Below, piece by piece: positions 55,626 through 64,000 of a DNA stretch of 64,000 bases (the first letter of the stretch is position 1; every line of letters begins with the position of its first letter). A model generated the notes under the pieces. The model saw only the letters and a list, made by a program, of their open reading frames with translations, had not been told where the DNA came from and did no database searches. The translations under genes were made by a program, and so were the position numbers. This DNA is from Apostichopus japonicus (taxonomy: Eukaryota; Echinodermata; Holothuroidea; Aspidochirotida; Stichopodidae): the NCBI RefSeq assembly GCF_037975245.1, contig NC_092568.1, positions 24,411,501 through 24,475,500 on the forward strand, read 5' to 3'.

Positions 55626-58600
55626 TCCTTTCTGGTATTGTTTTGGAAAAGGCCCATATTGGATGGTTGGTCAAGTCAACGGCTAAAGCGCAAGTCTCAA
55701 CCCAATTTACTCAAGTTCCTTTGAATTGACGTACTTTACAACATTTCTGTCACTGGATTAGAGAAAAATGTTCCTGTATTATGCGCGGCCAATTCATACT
55801 TCTTACCACGATTCTCAAGGTTGAGTTTTATAGCCCTTCTTGTATTATGCTCAATTTTTGTTGCTCTGTTGATCTGTTGATGGTCCATTCAACACTTATA
55901 ACTTATATGTGACAGTCCTTTTGACTGTTGAACAGCACCTATCGATGTCAAAGCAATCTGACGAGAACTTCAAGTAACGGTAATGTGATTTGAAATTCCT
56001 TTCAGCCGATACAAAGACTAAATTACCACTGACACTGAGAACACTTAACAGTAAAAATTCATTATCAATGGTACATAGCGTTGAGGATTCCGAGGGCAAC
56101 GTAGTTCTGACGTCAGGTAAATTGTGGCAGAGTCAAAGCAAATTTGTGATTTTGATTCTCAATTGTATCAGAGAAACCATGGTTTCCATGAACAGTGCTG
56201 CATATGTATCTGGACTCTCATTTATTATAAGCACACTTTCTGACATTAACTGCGTAAGAAGGCAATGTCAAGATGTATCAGGTAACAATTTGCTCGACTT
56301 TTTACATATATGGGATATTTAATATTCAGTAGAGGCAAGACAGGTATTCAAGAAAGGAGTGCAACAATAATTAATATGTACATATGACCATATCATGATC
56401 AGAATGTCTTGTCAGGATTTCTTTATTTCTATCATCAGCTTTCTATGATCTAAAGACAGAATTTGGTATGTCTCTGTGTAGTGTCTTTCTCTTAGCTAGA
56501 ATCAGCCTTGCAGCTCTGTAAATTTAAAAGATAACCTTCTTACTTATATTCCTAATTATGATCATTATTCATCGACAAAAATGACAAAGTACTTTTCCCA
56601 CCTGATTTGTTAAGAAAAGCACCTGCCTATTTTGGTTCTACTTATAAGAAAAGAATTGTGCTTGTTCCCCCCCCCCCCCCTCCAAAAAAGTGAATTTTTA
56701 AGTAAAACAAAAGCATTAATATCACATTTATCTACTGTGCCTCACTGGCACTTACATGCATGCAGGTGCATATTCGTGATTATGACTTGTTTCAGCCTGT
56801 CATTATGCACAGTAAACTACAACAGGCTCTTAATTATACTGTATGTGTTAAGTAAGTATACACTGTGGGGATACAATGACAAAGGTTACACAATGATGCT
56901 TTACTGTACATGTATGTACATTATACAAATTATTCCAGCTTACATTGATGAGGCTTCTCTGGGACTGATGGGCTTAATTCAACCACATAATTGATAAATT
57001 CAGATCTATGAATGCCAACTTAGGAGATTCTAGTTTGGAAGAATATTAGTAGCGTTTGAATGCAGTTACAGACCCACTCTCCCGATGATTTGCCAGCAAT
57101 TTACACCAACAGAGTTAGTTTCAAGAGGAACGATACACTATTCACAAATGTGGAAACTCATTTAGTAGTTCAATGACGTAAATGTTCACACATCACATCT
57201 ATTCACGGTATTCATTATCTGTAAACTATTGTGTCTGTCCCCTACCTGGCCCCTGCCAGTCCCCTGCCTGGCCCCTGCCTACTCCAAGAGATTGCTTTCC
57301 TACACACTGCAAAATACATTAGGTATGTCATTGTCACATCTTCAGTGAAAAGAACTGAACCAACAGTCTGGCACACACACCCATCTGCCACCCACCCCCC
57401 CCCCCCTCAATATCCCAACTCTTAGCGGAAACATTGTTAATGAATCTACAGACACCTTTTTTCATTCTTTGAGGAAGAAATCACAAAAAATAAAGTTTTC
57501 ATTGATACAAACAATAAGAATCTAGTATGCCATCCTGGCAGTGCCATGTGACTAAATGCTCTTTGGAGTGCCCATCCCATGAGTGACAGACACTTACGGC
57601 AACATCCAAAAGTATTGCTTTGCAAGCCCCCTGAGGCTATTTCACCGTGATGTTTCACGTAGCATATATATGACTGCTCAGGAAACCATAGAATGATTGC
57701 CTGGTATAATTTAGCATTGAGTATTAAGACAGTGCAGTAGGATTATTACAGAACGGTAACATCAGATCAATACTTCTCATTTTAGGAGGGTAGATGGTTA
57801 ACTTCACAATTCAAAGAGAATGAATGATCTTTCATAGGATGTCAATAATGATATCACAATCTATTTGATGTTGCTATGTAGTTTAGTTCTATCCTTCAAC
57901 TACTAGATTTTATAAATGGCTTAAACAGATTTCAACAGAATGAGATTATTCTACCAAAAGATTTCAAAACAAATAGCTCCAAGCAAGGAAGATTATTTTC
58001 CCATACCTTTGTTCTGGCTTTAGATTTTACTTTAAATGTACAGTCATTCCACTAATTCTGCTCAAAGTACGAAACTGTTTTAACTTGAACTGTTAAGGCT
58101 GTGTAGACAGAAAACAAAAAATTGCGTTTGAGAATAAGGTTACGATTTGACTTCAAACGCAGGAACTACAGTGTCTGACTGTGCTGAGGTACATATTCAC
58201 CATACACAAAGATCGGGAAAACACAAAGTTATCATATATACCACCATATATCACAGAAAAGAATCTGATCAGAAGATCAAGATGAGACTGGTGGCAGATT
58301 ATGATTGATTGGTTGATTGACTAATTGATTGACTGTGCATGTTATTTCTATATTTCTCAATTAAAAGGCAAAAGTCTGAAACTTAATAAGCTACATATGG
58401 TTACATAAACATAAACTGTTACTGCGAAACCTTGAAGAACTTACTCATCGCACAGTTAATTTTAAATAATGATAAGCAGGAAGGCAAACTGTAAGGAAAG
58501 GATCATTAACATTTTTCCGTCTACTGGTTACAATGGAAGTATCTACAAGGTCACATTTTCAAAGCGCTTGGTGGTGATTAGCTACTGCACACTCTGTTCA

Positions 58601-58771
58601 TGAAGGTATAAGTCGGTAAACTAGTAAATTGCAAAACGACAGGGTTACAGCTGAAGAAAATCATCTTCTTCGTAAATGCCATGAGCTGAAAATGTATCTG
58701 CAAGCAACATCACATATGGCATTAATGGTAGAAAAAATGCTGAATCTTTGTGTATAAACATGGATTGAAGG

Positions 58772-58820
58772 AATCACATGTGCAGAATGGTTTAATAATC
58801 ACATGTGCAGAATGGTTTAA
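58772..58820 (+). repeat. 25-bp tandem duplication
   Basis: Two adjacent identical copies of AATCACATGTGCAGAATGG followed by TTTAA. Confidence 0.95.
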
Positions 58821-61800
58821 GTGAGAATCATTTCATTCTAAGTAAAAATTATTTAGTAATTATTATGTATAACAAACTAAAATTGATGTATCATTGATTT
58901 GTGGACCAATTCTATTCTTTAAATCCCCATTCTTATACAGGCTGAGAATTTCCAATGAAATACACTCCTTCAACAATTATCTTTAACATGATTTTCCATC
59001 AACATCAAAGAATATCATATATTTTAGATTTTGGTTTTTCAGGTTGTCTTCTTATCTTCAGTCACAGCTGCAGTTGATGTACAGTGGCATGGAGTGATGG
59101 AGAGGAACAATGATGCACTGGCTCTTTTGTGTTTGGAAGATTTGATCGCAATTTACATTGGACATGATATTGTTCCAAAACTCGTTTATTATTTTGTTTT
59201 CTTTCTAAGATACTGAAGAAATATTTTTTACTTAACTACACTGGTAGACAAAGTAGAAAAATCGAGAGCTCCCAACACACATAACATTTCCTAAGCAGCT
59301 GGAACTTTTCGTGAAAAATTCTTTGACAAACAACATATTGTAGCAGGCCGCACTCGTTACATGATGTTATGCTACTGTATACACTGGTGTCACACATTCG
59401 TTAGTCACCTCATCGCTTCACCTGTCAGGTGTAAATACAATGTTACATACTCACTGGTACATCAATACTCATAGTACTAAGAAAATGCAACTTACCTCAT
59501 ATGGGAGATATAATGATGATGGAAAACATCACCCAATGAATACTACCAAGCTAGGACTACAGGCAGTGTAAACTGTAAAACAGCCTTAAAGTAATAGCTT
59601 ACTTCAAAGCCATGAGAATGGATTTGAAGCATAGAATTTTAAGAAATGTTTATGTCTGAAAACTATTTGTGTGATACAGAGTCTGCCCACCCACTATGAC
59701 TAAATATGTACTAAAAATATCCCAAATTCCTACAGATACATGTCTAACCAAAAAATAAGAAAGAAGGTTAAAAAGAAAATTCAATTTATATCGTGATTAG
59801 GAGAAGAATGTACGGCACGCCTGATCATTGATACAAATAAGTGGACAGACTATATTTAGCACTTCATCCTTATTACGTATTATTACGTATCATAATTGCC
59901 TCATTTTTTGGCGATATTGCGACATGTTCACGTCTCTAATAACACAGGCAATGGCTGACTCACGCTGTACCGAATCAATTACACTACAATTGAATTTGCA
60001 TGACTCCAATGAGATGACTTGAAGGTCAAAGACACACTGTAACATGACATAAATATGAAATAAGTAGATTTCACATTAATAAATCAATCTCAAACATAGG
60101 AGATCACTGATATTTTTCTCATTTTTTGAACTGTTAAATTTCGCAATGGTGCATAAATTTACATAAATTAATGTTTTTTTACTAAGTGTCTTTACCTCAA
60201 GCAGAAATTTAGGTCCAATAGAGTAGTAACTACATTTTATAACCTTGTCACATTGCAAAGGGATTTTCACTGTATATTTTAATAACATTTCTTTCATTAC
60301 CAATACAATGCAGGATTTTAATTAAATAATATTCAAAATTCTTATCACCCAGTCAGATACATGGGGCTCCAACAGTTACTGACTAATTTCTGTTTTCAAG
60401 TGCATTCTCTAAGAACTTTTTTTTATTTCCTTCCCACACCTCCCCCCCCCCCCCCCCACGTACGTTAAACATCTCTTATCTCTCATTCAACTGGTTCTCT
60501 TGATATTGGACACACCACCAGTGACAACACTGCAATTGCTACAGTATGTACAGTGAAAATATTCCGACAGCTAACTATCAAATTATAGCAAACTATTAAG
60601 CTGTTTCTTTCATAGAAGTTGGTCATAGTCACACTAACTCAGTAATTTAACTGCTATGGATAACACTCTCTAATCTAATTTGAAGTTTGAACTTAGTTAA
60701 TTAAATAGCAAGCAAAAAGAGAGAACAGGTAAATCTATTCTATTGATAAAGGGAAGCAAATTAATGAGAGCATCAATTAAATCAGGAAAGTGCTACTTTC
60801 CTATATTTGCAATCGCCAAACACATGAGCTCTTCATCTCTACAATTAAGCCATTAACCCTCGGCTTGAGGTGTTAAACATCCTAACGATTACTGTAGAAA
60901 GATAAAAGTTTGTACCACAGCATAGTCTCAAAGTTAAAAGTACTAAAACACCATTTATTCATGAATATTCTAAAATAAACGTACTGTTCCAAAGGAGATC
61001 ATTGTGTTCAGGTATATCCTTTGTATTAAACAATCAATGCAGCATTAAGTTCACAACAGAACCATTGTCATGTGAGAACAATACAGGTTAACTGCAACAT
61101 TCTAACAAATAACAATAAAGAACTGCATCAATTACTGTAAACTTTAAACAATTTGTAGATTAACACACTATCTCTGCAAATCGCATGTATGTATACATTT
61201 ACAAAATATTGTTGCCTCCTTGTTTCAACAACACAATGTATGCTTTAAATTCTGCTGCATATTTACATGTATTTGGGTACTATATAGCATAAATTATAGT
61301 ACATACATATCCTAACAGGTACCATACACTGTTCAATACCTTACTGTACAGAGATATATGTGCACACTTTATACTTTGGCTTATCAATGGGATGATGATG
61401 TAATGTACATGCAACGGTACCATTCAATTTAGCACCAACATTTATTGATTCTCACTAGAAAGGAATATGACAGTACAACTGTACAGTATACAAAAGATGC
61501 ACAGAATAGAAGCAATGTCTGTTGGCATGTACTACTGTATGTCACTAATTAATAATGTATATTTAGACAAAGGTCTGCAGATTAAACAGTCAGGCCTACA
61601 TATTTAACAAGTTTAGCTGGCCATTTTGATAAAAAATGCCAGGGCATGAAAACAACTAACTGGGTATAATCTCGGTCTCAGTGGCTTTTTTCCTGAATAT
61701 TACAAGACACACATCAGTTACTGTGCAGGCTTTTGAGAGCAGCCAATAATATTTGCTGATAATAGGCAGTTTATAATACAGGGATAATGTTAGGTCTATT

Positions 61801-64000
61801 AAAGCTGAATATTAGCATAGATCATAAATTCGCTGATGCAATAAGGAAGTCAACACACTGTAAACTACTGTTCGTACAAAATCATCCTTGGACAACATTC
61901 TTTGCAAGTAAAACATGAAATTGAAGGGCTGTATCCTGTAAGATCACAGTAGTAATTTTTTTTTTCTTCTTCTTCTTTCTTTCCTTCTTTCTCAGTGCAG
62001 AGAGCTTTGCAGCAATAATTAAAGCAAATGCTATGCAAAATTAGTCAAATCACTGTCTAACTGAAACAACATTTCATAATTTGTTTACATACAAACACCA
62101 TTAATTAGCATCTCCAGTACCTTTCTGAATCTGAACAAAATTCAAAATCTATGAAGCTGTACTGTATCATACTACAAGTACACCTTCAAGAACCTCTAAT
62201 ATATAGATACTGTACTGTTATATGTATTTATTTTACAAGGATAAACATGTATATATCCTTCTTGTAAAGAATCAAGTCTGGGTTGTACTTGACTACAGTA
62301 GATTGTTCATAGAACAGTATTCATTTCAAAGTTTCCTTTCTTTATCAAACATTTCCCAACTGCCAAAATCTATATTTAATACATTAAGAAGGCAAATATG
62401 ATATATGACTGAGCTAAATTTAAAAGAAAACATTTCTAACTGTATCTTCAACATGTTTTATTTTATGCAAATTAGGTCTCCTCCCATCAGTTGTGATTAT
62501 ATCAACACTGTAGGCTTCAGATTACAATAGGTGAATCATTTATAAAGCATCATCATTACAAACTATATTCCTGCAATGTCTAAAAAAACACCCTTTAGGA
62601 ACTTTTCATGAAGACAGTATCCACCTGATATTGTTTTCATATAATTTCCAAATCCTTGATGACAGTTTAATAATTAGCAGGTAGAGAGTCACATCATATA
62701 CACGTTTTCATCACTATTGACATAAAATATCATCTGCCTACATATTTCATACTTGAGTGACAAAACAAATCCAATCAAAGTCTGCTAGAAGAGCCACAGG
62801 TCTAGCAGGGAAATATAAAAATATCACACGTTACTGGGAAGAATATAAACGTGTTGCGGTGGATTATTAGCTAATTTTGATATCTGACGCACTATATTCC
62901 AGCGCCTGTTAATGACAAGCAGTGCATCACTGACAGACATGGGTGTGTGGAAAAAAAGTATACATACTGTTTAAATTCGAGAAGAGTGTAAACCTTGTTC
63001 TTCCTTACAAAATTTAAAGCCTTTACTAATTGAGACTTAGAACAAGTACAGTAAAAGTTGTAGTCCAGAAAGCTCTAGTAGAATGGATGAATAGAGGGTT
63101 TACCATATATACTGACATTGAATCTGAAAAGAGTCTCAAGAGTATAACTAAGGAGGATACAATGTAAGGAATGTTGTTGATAACCATAAAAGGTTTAAAT
63201 TTGACATACTGTATATTGTAAGCTACTACAAAAGGGTTTGCTTCTCCAATAATCCCCAAGACCCAACACATGTAGCCCACTGAGAGGCCTCCCTGGGAAA
63301 CGAAAAGCAGAGATGCATGTTGTGTACCTGTACATACCATCTCTGTTTTGCCAGTTACATGCCTCGTGCAGGTTACAAGAGCTGGCATCATACTAAAATA
63401 CACATATACACATATAAATATCAGACTGCATCCATTCTACGAAAGGTTACCAAATGTTAAAAGTAAGTTCCATGTGAGGAGAAACTGACAGTTCAGACCA
63501 CCCAACACTTGCACCCTCGCTACACACTGTATGTATGTTAACTGGCATACAGTAGACATAGCTAGATATAAACAGCTACAGAGAAGCTCTGGGTTGTCAT
63601 CGGAAACTGAAATTCTGGCTTGAAATTTCGAAACAAACTTAAAGGAATTCAAATGTCCTTGAAATTTGTTTTAACACAAGTTACCTTTGTCATTCTTACA
63701 TTGGCAAGATACCGAATACAATACACAAACTGCAGTGTTACCTGCAAAATGCTAATCCAATGAACAAATTACCATAATAATGCATATTAATGAAGAATAA
63801 TTTATCCAGTTTTGCATTGCAAAATGCTCACATAACTATACAAGTGACAACTCTGTAATAATTTTGTACAAACATAAATTAGGCACAATGTTAAGACCTC
63901 TCAAAACTACTACACAAAAGTTGAACATTAAATTCTTCCCTGTTACATTAGTTTGCAATTGTGTAAATCTGAAATGTTCTTCCTTTCTTCTTAAATGGAA

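Larger units (their letters stand above)
51042..64000. other. 13 kb with no coding sequence: probable 5' UTR intron or upstream DNA
   Basis: A splice acceptor at 51042 implies a non-coding exon somewhere to the right on the minus strand. I could not fix it or a promoter. No CpG-rich stretch stands out. Open frames of up to about 125 codons look random and match nothing I know. Repeats inside are listed separately; the rest is AT-rich with C and T runs. Confidence 0.7.

Noticed and set aside
59491-59520. Strong minus-strand donor word ATGAG/gtaagt as end of a first exon
   Set aside because: No promoter feature or CpG enrichment upstream; such words occur by chance in 13 kb.
63026-63403. 125-codon minus-strand frame with hydrophobic stretches
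   Set aside because: No recognisable domain; composition fits random AT-rich DNA. Kept as unproven.

Overview
The window is nuclear DNA from a eukaryote: AT-rich, with large introns and many simple and dispersed repeats. It is dominated by one minus-strand gene. Spliced from GT-AG introns with matching phases, its exons give a MAGUK protein of the PALS1/MPP5/Stardust type, the Crumbs-complex polarity scaffold. The gene content, intron style and a LINE 3' remnant of a kind common in marine invertebrates suggest a marine animal, perhaps an echinoderm such as a sea cucumber. That assignment is an inference and is weak.

Layout of the gene, 5' to 3' (high to low coordinates). The start-codon exon is at 50821-51041. 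The two halves of an N-terminal PDZ domain are at 47447-47561 and 31932-32041, and its last strand is at 29817-29874. A large disordered exon at 21430-22373 carries the VAVDCP core of the Par6-binding region (ECR1). A linker exon is at 18811-18928. The L27 region is at 17892-18100 and 15481-15558, with the L27 end plus linker at 10372-10578. The canonical PDZ is at 8693-8854 and 7698-7796, SH3 at 6935-7134, a lysine-rich HOOK segment at 3538-3662, and guanylate-kinase-like (GUK) exons at 2492-2656 and 1930-2132. These 15 exons code for about 990 residues. The last 80 or so GUK residues must lie left of position 1. Vertebrate PALS1 has about 675 residues and one PDZ, so the N-terminal PDZ and the roughly 240-residue stretch before ECR1 are the notable extras.

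Three further exon candidates fit the phases: a 132-nt phase 1/1 cassette or alternative first exon inside the N-terminal PDZ (40897-41028), a 21-nt phase 1/1 microexon (28624-28644), and an alternative terminal exon (11136-11207) that would give a form without PDZ, SH3 and GUK.

The non-coding sequence holds a 0.95-kb GTAC-rich minisatellite (5407-6345) and a 2.65-kb element (12240-14890) bounded by exact 12-bp inverted ends and built of tandem units full of AGGTCA direct repeats spaced like nuclear-receptor sites. It also holds a 5'-truncated LINE tail next to a PDZ exon, a 44-bp-arm hairpin element, a MITE-like element beside a tRNA-like SINE fragment, two tandem duplications and several minisatellites. 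From 51 to 64 kb I find no coding sequence; it is probably a 5' UTR intron or upstream DNA. No bacterial-type features, CRISPR arrays or complete RNA genes were seen.
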